NCBI GenBank assembly: GCA_023014485.1
Contig: JAJOZX010012219.1
Location: 45,297-109,296, forward strand
Source of the DNA: Bathynomus jamesi
Taxonomy: Eukaryota > Arthropoda > Malacostraca > Isopoda > Cirolanidae
Length of the DNA stretch: 64,000 bases
Direction: 5' to 3'
The notes beneath the pieces are model-generated. The model worked only from the letters and a program-made list of their open reading frames with translations. It did no database searches and was not told the DNA's origin. A program made the position numbers and the translations under genes. This document shows positions 7,595-21,700 of this stretch, piece after piece. The stretch's first letter is position 1. Each line of letters starts with the position of its first letter.

Positions 7595-10500
7595 AAGACC
7601 CCATACACCTAACGTAATATTTAGTTAATTTCAAACGAATCATTCAAAATTGAAATGGCTGTAACTTTCTAAGTTATCATTCCTGCAAAAAATGAGTTGC
7701 GTTTTGTAAATCAGAGTATCAAATTGCACTATTGAGCAAATTTGTGAAACAATCGAAAGAAGTGCGTGGAAAGGATAAGACCCCGTAAAGTTAACGTAAT
7801 ATTTAGTTAATTTCAAACGAAAAAAACAAAATTGAAATGGCTGTAACTTTCTAAATTATCATTCCTGCAAAAAATGAGTTGCATTTTCTAAATTAGAGTA
7901 TGAAATTGCACTATTGAGCATATTTGTGAAAAAATCGAAAGAAGTGCGTGGAAAGGATAAGAACACAAAAACCTAACGTAATATTTACTTAACTTCATTC
8001 GAGAAAATTCAAAATTGAAAGGACGTAACTTTTTATGATTTAATTTTTACAAGAAATGAGTTGCATTTTCTAAATTACCTTAAAAACTGCACTATTGTGC
8101 GAATTTGGGAAAAATTCAAAAGAAGTGCATGGAAAGGATAAGACCCCATAAACCTAACGTAATATTTAGTTAATTTCAAAAGAAAAAATTCAAAATTGAA
8201 ATGGCTGTAACTTTTTACGTTTTATTCTTGCAAAAAATGAGTTGCATTTTCTAAATCAGCTTCAAAATCTGCACTATTGAGCGAATATGTGAAAAATTCT
8301 GAAGTAGTGCGTGGAAAGGATAAGACCCCATAAACATAACGTAATATTTAGTTAATTTCAAAAGAAAAAATTCAAAATTGAAATGGCTGTAACTTTTTAC
8401 GTTTTATTCTTGCAAAAAATGAGTTGCATTTTCTAAATCAGCTTCAAAATCTGCACTATTGAGCGAATATGTGAAAAATTCTGAATTAGTGCGTGGAAAG
8501 GATAAGACCCCATAAACTAACGCAATATTTAGTTAATTTCAAAACAAAATTCAAAACTGAAATGGCTGTAACTTTTTAAGTTATCATTCCTACAAAAACT
8601 GGTTTGCATTTCTAAATCAGAGTAACAAATTGCACTATTGAACAAATTTGTAAAAAATCGAAAGAAGTACGTGGAAAGGATAAGATCCCTATACCTAACG
8701 TAATATTTAATTAATTTCAAACGAAAAAATCAAAATTGAAGTGGCTGTAACTTTAAATTTTCATTCTTGCAAAAAATGAGCTGAATTTTCTAAATCAGGT
8801 AGAAAATTGCACTATTGATCGCATTTTTAAAAAAATCGAAAGTAGTGCGTGGAAAACATAAGATCCCATAAACCTAACGTAATATTTAGTTAATTTCAAA
8901 CGAAAAATTTCAAAATTGAAATGGCTATAACCTTCTAAGTTTTCATTCTTGCAAAAAATGAGTTGCAGTTTCTAAATCAGCTTCAACAACTGCACTATTG
9001 AGCAAATATGTGAAAAATTCGTAAGTAGTGCGTGGAAAGGATAAGACCCCATATCCCAAACGCAATATTTAGTTAATTTCAAACGAAAAAATTCAAAATT
9101 GAAATGGCTATAACTTTCGAAGTTATAATTTAATTTTTACAAAAAATGAGTTGCATTTTCTAAATTACCTTAAAAACTGCATATTTTGCGAATTTGTGAA
9201 AAATCGAAAGAAGTGCGTGGAAAGGATAAGACCCCATAAAACTAACGTCATATTTAGTTAATTTCAAAAGAAAAAATTCAAAATTGAAATGGCTGTAACT
9301 TTTTAAGTTTCATTCTTGCAAAAAATGAGTTGCATTTTCTCAATCAGCTTCAAAATCTAATAAGTTATTATTCCTGCAAAAACTGGTTTGCATTTCTAAA
9401 TCAGAGTATGACATTGCACTATTGAACAAATTTGTGAAAAAATCGAAACAACTGCGTGGAAAGGATAAGATCCCATATACCTAACGTAATATTTAATTAA
9501 TTTCAAAAGAAAAATTCAAAATTGAATGGCTGTAACTTTTAAGTTTTCTTTCCTGCTAAAAATAAGTTACATTTTCTAAGTCAGAGTATGACATTGCACT
9601 ATTGTTAAAATTTGTGTAACAATCGAAAGAAGAGTGTGGAAAAGATAAACAAAAAGATAAACAAAATTCAAAACTGAAATGGCTGTAACTTTTTAAGTTA
9701 TCATTCCTGCAAAAACTGGTGTGAATTTCTAATCAGAGTATGACATTGCACTATTGAACAAATTTGTGAAAAAATCGAAAGGAGTGTGTGGAAAGGATAA
9801 GACCTCCGAAAACCTAACGGAATATTTGTTAATTTCAAAGGAAAAAATTCAAATTGAAATGGCTGTACCTTTCTAAGTTTTCATTCTTGCAAAACTGAGT
9901 TGCATATTCTAAACCAGATTAAAAATCTACCTATTCAGCGAATTTTTGAAAAAATCGAAAGTGCGTATAAAGGATAAGACACCATACACCTAACGTAATA
10001 TTTATTAATTTCAAACGAAAAATTTCAAAATTGAAATGGGTATAACTTTTTAAGTTTTCATTCTTGCAAAAAATGAGTTGCATTTTCTAAGTCAGCTTCA
10101 AAAAACTTCACTATTGAGCGAATATGTGAAAAATTCGTATGTAGTGCGTGAAAAGGATAAGACACCATAAACATAACGTAATAGAGTTAGAATAGAGTAG
10201 AAAATTGCACTATTCAGACATTTTGTGAAAAAATCAAAGGAAGTGCGTGGAAAGGATAAGACCATAAACGTAACATAATATTTAGTTAATTTCAAACAAA
10301 AAAATTCAAAATTGAAATGGCTGTACCTTTCTAAGTTTTCATTCTTGCAAAACATGAGTTGCATATTCTAAACCAGATAAAAATCTGCCCTATTCAGCGA
10401 ATTTTTGAAAAAAATCGAATGTGCGTATAAAGGATAAGACACCATACACCTAACGTAATATTTAATTAATTTCAAACGAAAAATTTCAAAATTGAAATGG

Positions 10501-11264
10501 GTATAACTTTTTAAGTTTTCATTCTTGCAAAAAATGAGTTGCATTTTCTAAGTCAGCTTCAAAAACTTCACTATTGAGCGAATATGTGAAAAATTCGTAT
10601 GTAGTGCGTGAAAAGGATAAGACCCCATAAACCTAACGTAATAGAGTTAGAATAGAGTAGAAAATTGCACTATTCAGCGCATTTGTGAAAAAATCAAAGG
10701 AAGTGCGTGGAAAGGATAAGACCCCATTAAACCTAACGTAATATTTAGTTAATTTCAAACAAAAAAATTCAAAATTGAAATGGCTGTAACTTTTTAAGTT
10801 TTATTCTTGCAAAAAATGAGTTGCATTTTCAAAATCAGCTTCAAAAACTGCACTATTGAGCGAATATGTGAAAAATTCGTAAGTTGTGCGTGGAAAGGAT
10901 AAGACCCCATCAACCTAATGCAATATTTAGTTAATTTCAAAAGAAAAAATTCAAAATTGAAATGGCTGTAACTTTCGAAGTTATCATTCCTGAAAAAATT
11001 GAGTTGCATTTTCTAAAGTAGAGTTTGAAATTGCACTATTGAGCAAATTTGTGAAAATATCGAACGAAGTGCGTGGAAAGGATAAGACCCCGTAAACCTA
11101 ACGTAATATTTAGTTAATTTCAAACGAATCATTCAAAATTGAAATGGCTGTAACTTTCTAAGTTATCGTTCCTGCAAAAAATGAGTTGCATTTTCTAAAT
11201 TACCTTAAGAACTTCACTATTTTGCGAATTTGTGAAAAAATCGAAAGAAGTGCGCTGAAAGGAT
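7595..11264 (+). repeat. HOR copy 3, A-to-B recombinant with m13-m14 deleted (3670 bp)
   Basis: The first monomers carry A markers ('gaaattgc' in m2, 'cataaacataac' in m5). From m8 onward it is B-like: 'ctataaccttctaag' in m8, 'ggctataac' in m9, an m11/m12 fusion, and the duplicated m16'-m17'-m18' block at about 10,257-10,724. m13, m14 and the front of m15 are deleted at 9,641-9,670. Its m19 has the extra-t allele 'ccccattaaacc'. Copy 7 has the same architecture. Confidence 0.86.
9641..9670 (+). other. Deletion breakpoint m12/m15 with duplicated filler
   Basis: At the join of m12 to the middle of m15 the sequence reads 'aaaagataaac' followed by 'aaaaagataaac' before 'aaaattcaaaactg'. The 12-base unit is present twice, which is not expected from equal-register recombination between monomers. 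The same breakpoint occurs at 24,541-24,570. Confidence 0.85.
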
Positions 11265-14200
11265 AAGACCTCATACACCTAACGTAATATTTAGTTAATT
11301 TCAAACGAATCATTCAAAATTGAAATGGCTGTAACTTTCTAAGTTATCATTCCTGCAAAAAATGAGTTGCGTTTTGTAAATCAGAGTATCAAATTGCACT
11401 ATTGAGCAAATTTGTGAAACAATCGAAAGAAGTGCGTGGAAAGGATAAGACCCCGTAAAGTTAATGTAATATTTAGTTAATTTCAAACGAAAAAAACAAA
11501 ATTGCAATGGCTGTAACTTTCTAAATTATCATTCCTGCAAAAAATGAGTTGCATTTTCTAAATTAGAGTATGAAATTGCACTATTGAGCATATTTGTGAA
11601 AAAATCGAAAGAAGTGCGTGGAAAGGATAAGAACACAAAAACCTAACGTAATATTTACTTAACTTCATTCGAGAAAATTCAAAATTGAAAGGACGTAACT
11701 TTTTATGATTTAATTTTTACAAGAAATGAGTTGCATTTTCTAAATTAACTTAAAAACTGCACTATTGTGCGAATTTGGGAAAAATTCAAAAGAAGTGCAT
11801 GAAAAGGATAAGACCCCATAAACCTAACGTAATATTTAGTTAATTTCAAAAGAAAAAATTCAAAATTGAAATGGCTGTAACTTTTTACGTTTTATTCTTG
11901 CAAAAAATGAGTTGCATTTTCTAAATCAGCTTCAAAATCTGCACTATTGAGCGAATATGTGAAAAATTCTGAAGTAGTGCGTGGAAAGGATAAGACCCCA
12001 TAAACATAACGTAATATTTAGTTAATTTCAAAGAAAAAATTCAAAATTGAAATGGCTGTAACTTTTTACGTTTTATTCTTGCAAAAAATGAGTTGCATTT
12101 TCTAAATCAGCTTCAAAATCTGCACTATTGAGCGAATATGTGAAAAATTCTGAATTAGTGCGTGGAAAGGATAAGACCCCATAAACCTAACGCAATATTT
12201 AGTTAATTTCAAACAACAAAATTCAAAACTGAAATGGCTGTAACTTTTTAAGTTATCATTCCTACAAAAACTGGTTTGCATTTCTAAATCAGAGTAACAA
12301 ATTGCACTATTGAACAAATTTGTGAAAAAATCGAAAGAAGTACGTGGAAAGGATAAGATCCCATATACCTAACGTAATATTTAATTAATTTCAAACGAAA
12401 AAAATCAAAATTGAAGTGGCTGTAACTTTAAATATTTTCATTCTTGCAAAAAATGAGCGAATTTTCTAAATCAGGGTAGAAAATTGCACTATTGATCGCA
12501 TTTTTTAAAAAAATCGAAAGTAGTGCGTGGAAAACATAAGATCCCATAAACCTAACGTAATATTTAGTTAATTTCAAACGAAAAATTTCAAAATTGAAAT
12601 GGCTATAACTTTCTTTCTAAGTTTTCATTCTTGCAAAAAATGAGTTGCAGTTTCTAAATCAGCTTCAACAACTGCACTATTGAGCAAATATGTGAAAAAT
12701 TCGTAAGTAGTGCGTGGAAAGGATAAGACCCCATATCCCTAACGCAATATTTAGTTAATTTCAAACGAAAAAATTCAAAATTGAAATGGCTGTAACTTTC
12801 GAAGTTATAATTTAATTTTTACAAAAAATGAGTTGCATTTTCTAAATTACCTTAAAAACTGCACTATTTTGCGAATTTGTGAAAAAATCGAAAGAAGTGC
12901 GTGGAAAGGATAAGACCCCATAAAACTAACGTCATATTTAGTTAATTTCAAAAAAAAATTCAAAATTGAAATGGCTGTAACTTTTTAAGTTTCATTCTTG
13001 AAAAAAATGAGTTGCATTTTCTCAATCAGCTTCAAAATCTAATAAGTTATCATTCCTACAAAAACTGGTTTGCATTTCTAAATCAGAGTATGACATTGCA
13101 CTATTGAACAAATTTGTGAAAAAATCGAAACAACTGCGTGGAAAGGATAAGATCCCATATACCTAACGTAATATTTAATTAATTTCAAACGAAAAATTCA
13201 AAATTGAAGTGGCTGTAACTTTATATATTTTCATTCTTGCAAAAAATGAGCTGAATTTTCTAAATCAGGGTAGAAAATTGCACTATTGATCGAATTTTTG
13301 AAAAAATCGAAAGGAGGAGTGCGTGGAAAAGATAAGACCCCATAAACCTAACGTAATATTTAGTTATTTTCAAACGAAAAAATTCAAAATTGAAATGGCT
13401 GTAACTTTTTAAGTTTTCTTTCCTGCTAAAAATGAGTTGCATTTTCTAAGTCAGAGTATGACATTGCACTATTGTTAAAATTTGTGAAACAATCGAAAGA
13501 AGAGTGTGGAAAGGATAAGACCCCCGAAAACCTAACGTAATATTTAGTAAATTTCAAACGAAAAAATTCCAAATTGAAATGGCTGTTACTTTCTAAGTTA
13601 TCACTCCTGCAAAAACTGGTTTGCTTTTATAAATCAGAGTACGACATTGCACTATTGAGCAAATTTGTGAAAAAATCTAAAGTAGTGCGAGGAAAGGATA
13701 AGACCCCATATACCTTACGTAATATTTAGTTAATTTCAATCAGGAAAATTCAAAATTGAAATGATCATAATTTTTATGATTTCATTTCCACAAGAAATGA
13801 GTTGCATTTTCTAAATCAGCTTAAAAACTGCACTGTTTTGCGAATTTGGGAAAAATTGGAAAGAATTGCGTGGAAGGATAAGACCCCATAAACCTAAAGC
13901 AATATTTAGTAAATTTCAAACAACAAAATTCAAAACTGAAATGGCTGTAACTTTTTAAGTTATCATTCCTGCAAAAACTGGTGTGAATTTCTAAATCAGA
14001 GTATGACATTGCACTATTGAACAAATTTGTGAAAAAATCGAAAGGAGTGTGTGGAAAGGATAAGACCTCCGAAAACCTAACGGAATATTTTGTTAATTTC
14101 AAAGGAAAAAATTCAAAATTGAAATGGCTGTACCTTTCTAAGTTTTCATTCTTGCAAAACATGAGTTGCATATTCTAAACCAGATTAAAAATCTGCCCTA

Positions 14201-15068
14201 TTCAGCGAATTTTTGAAAAAATCGAAGTGCGTATAAAGGATAAGACACCATACACCTAACGTAATATTTAATTAATTTCAAACGAAAAATTTCAAAATTG
14301 AAATGGGTATAACTTTTTAAGTTTTCATTCTTGCAAAAAATGAGTTGCATTTTCTAAGTCAGCTTCAAAAACTTCACTATTGAGCGAATATGTGAAAAAT
14401 TCGTATGTAGTGCGTGAAAAGGATAAGACCCCATAAACCTAACGTAATAGAGTTAGAATAGAGTAGAAAATTGCACTATTCAGCGCATTTGTGAAAAAAT
14501 CAAAGGAAGTGCGTGGAAAGGATAAGACCCCATAAACCTAACGTAATATTTAGTTAATTTCAAACAAAAAAATTCAAAATTGAAATGGCTGTAACTTTTT
14601 AAGTTTTATTCTTGCAAAAAATGAGTTGCATTTTCTAAATCAGCTTCAAAAACTGCACTATTGAGCGAATATGTGAAAAATTCGTAAGTTGTGCGTGGAA
14701 AGGATAAGACCCCATCAACCTAATGCAATATTTAGTTAATTTCAAAAGAAAAAATTCAAAATTGAAATGGCTGTAACTTTCGAAGTTATCATTCCTGAAA
14801 AAATTGAGTTGCATTTTCTAAAGTAGAGTTTGAAATTGCACTATTGAGCAAATTTGTGAAAATATCGAAGGAAGTGCGTGGAAAGGATAAGACCCCGTAA
14901 ACCTAACGTAATATTTAGTTAATTTCAAACGAATCATTCAAAATTGAAATGGCTGTAACTTTCTAAGTTATCGTTCCTGCAAAAAATGAGTTGCATTTTC
15001 AAATTACCTTAAGAACTGCACTATTTTGCGAATTTGTGAAAAAATCGAAAGAAGTGCGCTGAAAGGAT
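11265..15068 (+). repeat. HOR copy 4, type A (21 monomers, 3804 bp)
   Basis: Full A order with clean sequence. A markers are 'ctttctttctaag' in m8 and 'cgaaggaag' in m20. The GTTAAC of m2 is changed to 'gttaat' at about 11,460, so this copy lacks that landmark. m11 ends with a small duplication 'aaaggaggagtgcg' near 13,311. Confidence 0.9.
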
Positions 15069-18000
15069 AAGACCCCATACACTAACGTAATATTTAGTTA
15101 ATTTCAAACGAATCATTCAAAATTGAAATGGCTGTAACTTTCTAAGTTATCATTCCTGCAAAAAATGAGTTGCGTTTTGTAAATCAGAGTATCAAATTGC
15201 ACTATTGAGCAAATTTGTGAAACAATCGAAAGAAGTGCGTGGAAAGGATAAGACCCCGTAAAGTTAACGTAATATTTAGTTAATTTCAAACGAAAAAAAC
15301 AAAATTGAAATGGCTGTAACTTTCTAAATTATCATTCCTGCAAAAAATGAGTTGCATTTTCTAAATTAGAGTATGAAATTGCACTATTGAGCATATTTGT
15401 GAAAAAATCGAAAGAAGTGCGTGGAAAGGATAAGAACACAAAAACCTAACGTAATATTTACTTAACTTCATTCGAGAAAATTCAAAATTGAAAGGACGTA
15501 ACTTTTTATGATTTAATTTTTACAAGAAATGAGGCATTTTGTAAATTACCTTAAAAACTGCACTATTGTGCGAATTTGGGAAAAATTCAAAAGAAGTGCA
15601 TGGAAAGGATAAGACCCCATAAACCTAACGTAATATTTAGTTAATTTCAAAAGAAAAATTCAAAATTGAAATGGCTGAACTTTTTACGTTTATTCTTGCA
15701 AAAAATGAGTTGCATTTTCTAAATCAGCTTCAAAATCTGCACTATTGAGCGAATATGTGAAAAATTCTGAAGTAGTGCGTGGAAAGGATAAGACCCCAAA
15801 ACATACAAACGTAATATTTAGTTAATTTCAAAAGAAAAAATTCAAAATTGAAATGGCTGTAACTTTTTACGTTTATTCTTGCAAAAAAATGAGTTGCATT
15901 TCTAAATCAGCTTCAAATCTGCACTATTGAGCGAATATGTGAAAAATTCTGAAGTAGTGCGTGGAAAGGATAAGACCCATAAACTAACGCAATATTTAGT
16001 TAATTTCAAACAAAAAATTCAAAACTGAAATGGCTGTAACTTTTAAGTTATCATTCCTACAAAAACTGAGTTGCATTTCAAATCAGAGTAACAAATTGCA
16101 CTATTGACAAATTGTGAAAAATCGAAAGAAGTACGTGGTGGAAAGGATAAGATCCCATATACCTAACGTAATATTTAATTAATTTCAAACGAAAAAAATA
16201 AATTGAAGTGGCTGTAACTTTAAAATTTTCATTCTTGCAAAAAATGAGCTGAATTTTCTAAATCAGGGTAGAAAATTGCACTATTGATCGCATTTTTAAA
16301 AAATCGAAAGTAGTGCGTGGAAAAATAAGATCCCATAAACCTAACGTAATATTAGTTAATTTCAAACGAAAAATTTCAAAATTGAAATGGCTATAACTTT
16401 CTTCTAAGTTTTCATTCTTGCAAAAAATGAGTTGCAGTTTCTAAATCAGCTTCAACAACTGCACTATTGAGCAAATATGTGAAAAATTCGTAAGTAGTGC
16501 GTGGAAAGGATAAGACCCCATATCCAAACGCAATATTTAGTTAATTTCAAACGAAAAATTCAAAATTGAAATGGCTGTAACTTTCGAAGTTATAATTTAA
16601 TTTTTACAAAAAATGAGTTGCATTTTCTAAATTACCTTAAAAACTGCACTATTTTGCGAATTTGTGAAAAATCGAAAGAAGTGCGTGGAAAGGATAAGAC
16701 CCCATAAAACTAACGTCATATTTAGTTAATTTCAAAAGAAAAAATTCAAAATTGAAATGGCTGTAACTTTTTAAGTTTCATTCTTGCAAAAAATGAGTTG
16801 CATTTTCTCAATCAGCTTCAAAATCTAATAAGTATTATTCCTACAAAAACTGGTTTGCATTTCTAAATCAGAGTATGACATTGCACTATTGAACAAATTT
16901 GTGAAAAAATCGAAACAACTGCGTGGAAAGGATAAGATCCCATATACCTAACGTAATATTTAATTAATTTCAAACGAAAAATTCAAAATTGAAGTGGCTG
17001 TAACTTTATTATTTTCATTCTTGCAAAAAATGAGCTGAATTTTCTAAATCAGTAGAAAATTGCACTATTGATCGAATTTTGAAAAATCGAAAGGAGTGTG
17101 GAAAAGATAAGACAAAAAGTAATATTTAAAACAAAATTCAAAATGAAATGGCTGTAACTTTTTAAGTTTTCTTCCTGCTAAAAATGAGTTGCATTTTCTA
17201 AGTCAGAGTATGACATTGCACTATTGTTAAAATTTGTGAAAAATCGAAAGAAGTGTGTGGAAAGGATAAGACCCCGAAAACCTAACGTAATATTTAGTAA
17301 ATTTCAAAGAAAAAATTCCAAATTGAAATGGCTGTTACTTTCTAAGTTTCACTCCTGCAAAACTGGTTGCATATCTAAACGATTAATCACTATTGAGCAA
17401 ATTTTGAAAAAATCTAAAGTAGCGAGGAAAGGATAAGACCCCATAACCTACGTAATATTTAGTTAATTTCAAACGAAAATTCAAAATTGAAATGATCATA
17501 ACTTTTTATTTTCATTTCCACAAAAATGAGTTGCATTTTCTAAATCAGCTTAAAAACTGCACTATTTGCGAATTGGAAAAATTCGTATGTAGTGCGTGAA
17601 AAGGATAAGACACCATAAACATAACGTAATAGAGTTAGAATAAGAGTAGAAAATTGCACTATTCAGCACATTTGTGAAAAAATCGAAAGGAAGTGTGGAA
17701 AGGATAAGACCCCAAAACCTAACGGAATATTTGTTAATTTCAAAGGAAAAAATTCAAAATTGAAATGGCTGTACCTTTCTAAGTTTTCATTCTTGCAAAA
17801 CATGAGTTGCATATTCTAAACCAGATTAAAAATCTGCCCTATTCAGCGAATTTTTGAAAAAATCGAATGTGCGTATAAAGGATAAGACACCATACACCTA
17901 ACGTAATATTTAATTAATTTCAAACGAAAAATTTCAAAATTGAAATGGGTATAACTTTTTAAGTTTTCATTCTTGCAAAAAATGAGTTGCATTTTCTAAG

Positions 18001-18710
18001 TCAGCTTCAAAAACTTCACTATTGAGCGAATATGTGAAAAATTCGTATGTAGTGCGTGAAAAGGATAAGACCCCATAAACCTAACGTAATAGAGTTAGAA
18101 TAGAGTAGAAAATTGCACTATTCAGCGCATTTGTGAAAAAATCAAAGGAAGTGCGTGGAAAGGATAAGACCCCATAAACCTAACGTAATATTTAGTTAAT
18201 TTCAAACAAAAAAATTCAAAATTGAAATGGCTGTAACTTTTTAAGTTTTATTCTTGCAAAAAATGAGTTGCATTTTCTAAATCAGCTTCAAAAACTGCAC
18301 TATTGAGCGAATATGTGAAAAATTCGTAAGTTGTGCGTGGAAAGGATAAGACCCCATCAACCTAATGCAATATTTAGTTAATTTCAAAAGAAAAAATTCA
18401 AAATTGAAATGGCTGTAACTTTCGAAGTTATCATTCCTGAAAAAATTGAGTTGCATTTTCTAAAGTAGAGTTTGAAATTGCACTATTGAGCAAATTTGTG
18501 AAAATATCGAAGAAGTGCGTGGAAAGGATAAGACCCCGTAAACCTAACGTAATATTTAGTTAATTTCAAACGAATCATTCAAAATTGAAATGGCTGTAAC
18601 TTTCTAAGTTATCGTTCCTGCAAAAAATGAGTTGCATTTTCTAAATTACCTTAAGAACTGCACTATTTTGCGAATTTGTGAAAAAATCGAAAGAAGTGCG
18701 CTGAAAGGAT
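15069..18710 (+). repeat. HOR copy 5, rearranged A/B mixture (3642 bp)
   Basis: m1-m13 follow A order with many one-base losses. m14 then runs straight into the end of an m17 ('attcgtatgtagtgcg', near 17,580), followed by m18, m16, m17, m18 and m19-m21. m15 is missing, and the extra m17 end and m18 lie before m16 rather than after it. Several A/B marker sites carry neither allele but a deletion. I suspect part of this copy is an averaged consensus. Confidence 0.75.
17440..17730 (+). other. Rearranged segment m14/m17-m18-m16
   Basis: The m14 body (TGATCA present, 'tttccacaaaaatg') passes to an m17 rear near 17,580, then an m18 ('aatagagttagaataagag'), then an m16 with its own native front ('aacggaatatt', 'caaaggaaaaaattc'). 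This order occurs nowhere else in the window. Confidence 0.75.
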
Positions 18711-21700
18711 AAGACCCCATACACCTAACGTAATATTTAGTTAATTTCAAACGAATCATTCAAAATTGAAATGGCTGTAACTTTCTAAGTTATCATTCCT
18801 GCAAAAAATGAGTTGCGTTTTGTAAATCAGAGTATCAAATTGCACTATTGAGCAAATTTGTGAAACAATCGAAAGAAGTGCGTGGAAAGGATAAGACCCC
18901 GTAAAGTTAACGTAATATTTAGTTAATTTCAAACGAAAAAAACAAAATTGAATGGCTGTAACTTTCTAAATTATCATTCCTGCAAAAAATGAGTTGCATT
19001 TTCTAAATTAGAGTATGAAATTGCACTATTGAGCATATTTGTGAAAAAATCGAAAGAAGTGCGTGGAAAGGATAAGAACACAAAAACCTAACGTAATATT
19101 TACTTAACTTCATTCGAGAAAATTCAAAATTGAAAGGACGTAACTTTTTATGATTTAATTTTTACAAGAAATGAGTTGCATTTTCTAAATTACCTTAAAA
19201 ACTGCACTATTGTGCGAATTTGGGAAAAATTCAAAAGAAGTGCATGGAAAGGATAAGACCCCATAAACCTAACGTAATATTTAGTTAATTTCAAAAGAAA
19301 AAATTCAAAATTGAAATGGCTGTAACTTTTTACGTTTTATTCTTGCAAAAAATGAGTTGCATTTTCTAAATCAGCTTCAAAATCTGCACTATTGAGCGAA
19401 TATGTGAAAAATTCTGAAGTAGTGCGTGGAAAGGATAAGACCCCATAAACATAACGTAATATTTAGTTAATTTCAAAAGAAAAAATTCAAAATTGAAATG
19501 GCTGTAACTTTTTACGTTTTATTCTTGCAAAAAATGAGTTGCATTTTCTAAATCAGCTTCAAAATCTGCACTATTGAGCGAATATGTGAAAAATTCTGAA
19601 TTAGTGCGTGGAAAGGATAAGACCCCATAAACCTAACGCAATATTTAGTTAATTTCAAACAACAAAATTCAAAACTGAAATGGCTGTAACTTTTTAAGTT
19701 ATCATTCCTACAAAAACTGGTTTGCATTTCTAAATCAGAGTAACAAATTGCACTATTGAACAAATTTGTGAAAAAATCGAAAGAAGTACGTGGAAAGGAT
19801 AAGATCCCATATACCTAACGTAATATTTTTAATTTCAAACGAAAAAAATCAAAATTGAAGTGGCTGTAACTTTAAATATTTTCATTCTTGCAAAAAATGA
19901 GCTGAATTTTCTAAATCAGGGTAGAAAATTGCACTATTGATCGCATTTTTAAAAAATCGAAAGTAGTGCGTGGAAAACATAAGATCCCATAAACCTAACG
20001 TAATATTTAGTTAATTTCAAACGAAAAATTTCAAAATTGAAATGGCTATAACTTTCTTTCTAAGTTTTCATTCTTGCAAAAAATGAGTTGCAGTTTCTAA
20101 ATCAGCTTCAACAACTGCACTATTGAGCAAATATGTGAAAAATTCGTAAGTAGTGCGTGGAAAGGATAAGACCCCATATCCCTAACGCAATATTTAGTTA
20201 ATTTCAAACGAAAAATTCAAAATTGAAATGGCTGTAACTTTCGAAGTTATAATTTAATTTTTACAAAAAATGAGTTGCATTTTCTAAATTACCTTAAAAA
20301 CTGCACTATTTTGCGAATTTGTGAAAAAATCGAAAGAAGTGCGTGGAAAGGATAAGACCCCATAAAACTAACGTCATATTTAGTTAATTTCAAAAGAAAA
20401 AATTCAAAATTGAAATGGCTGTAACTTTTTAAGTTTCATTCTTGCAAAAAATGAGTTGCATTTTCTCAATCAGCTTCAAAATCTAATAAGTTATCATTCC
20501 TACAAAAACTGGTTTGCATTTCTAAATCAGAGTATGACATTGCACTATTGAACAAATTTGTGAAAAAATCGAAACAACTGCGTGGAAAGGATAAGATCCC
20601 ATATACCTAACGTAATATTTAATTAATTTCAAACGAAAAATTCAAAATTGAAGTGGCTGTAACTTTATATATTTTCATTCTTGCAAAAAATGAGCTGAAT
20701 TTTCTAAATCAGGGTAGAAAATTGCACTATTGATCGAATTTTTGAAAAAATCGAAAGGAGTGCGTGGAAAAGATAAGACCCCATAAACCTAACGTAATAT
20801 TTAGTTATTTTCAAACGAAAAAATTCAAAATTGAAATGGCTGTAACTTTTTAAGTTTTCTTTCCTGCTAAAAATGAGTTGCATTTTCTAAGTCAGAGTAT
20901 GACATTGCACTATTGTTAAAATTTGTGAAACAATCGAAAGAAGAGTGTGGAAAGGATAAGACCCCCGAAAACCTAACGTAATATTTAGTAAATTTCAAAC
21001 GAAAAAATTCCAAATTGAAATGGCTGTTACTTTCTAAGTTATCACTCCTGCAAAAACTGGTTTGCTTTTATAAATCAGAGTACGACATTGCACTATTGAG
21101 CAAATTTGTGAAAAAATCTAAAGTAGTGCGAGGAAAGGATAAGACCCCATATACCTTACGTAATATTTAGTTAATTTCAATCAGGAAAATTCAAAATTGA
21201 AATGATCATAACTTTTTATGATTTCATTTCCACAAGAAATGAGTTGCATTTTCTAAATCAGCTTAAAAACTGCACTGTTTTGCGAATTTGGGAAAAATTG
21301 GAAAGAATTGCGTGGAAGGATAAGACCCCATAAACCTAAAGCAATATTTAGTAAATTTCAAACAACAAAATTCAAAACTGAAATGGCTGTAACTTTTTAA
21401 GTTATCATTCCTGCAAAAACTGGTGTGAATTTCTAAATCAGAGTATGACATTGCACTATTGAACAAATTTGTGAAAAAATCGAAAGGATGTGTGGAAAGG
21501 ATAAGACCTCCGAAAACCTAACGGAATATTTTGTTAATTTCAAAGGAAAAAATTCAAAATTGAAATGGCTGTACCTTTCTAAGTTTTCATTCTTGCAAAA
21601 CATGAGTTGCATATTCTAAACCAGATTAAAAATCTGCCCTATTCAGCGAATTTTTGAAAAATCGAAAGTGCGTATAAAGGATAAGACACCATACACCTAA

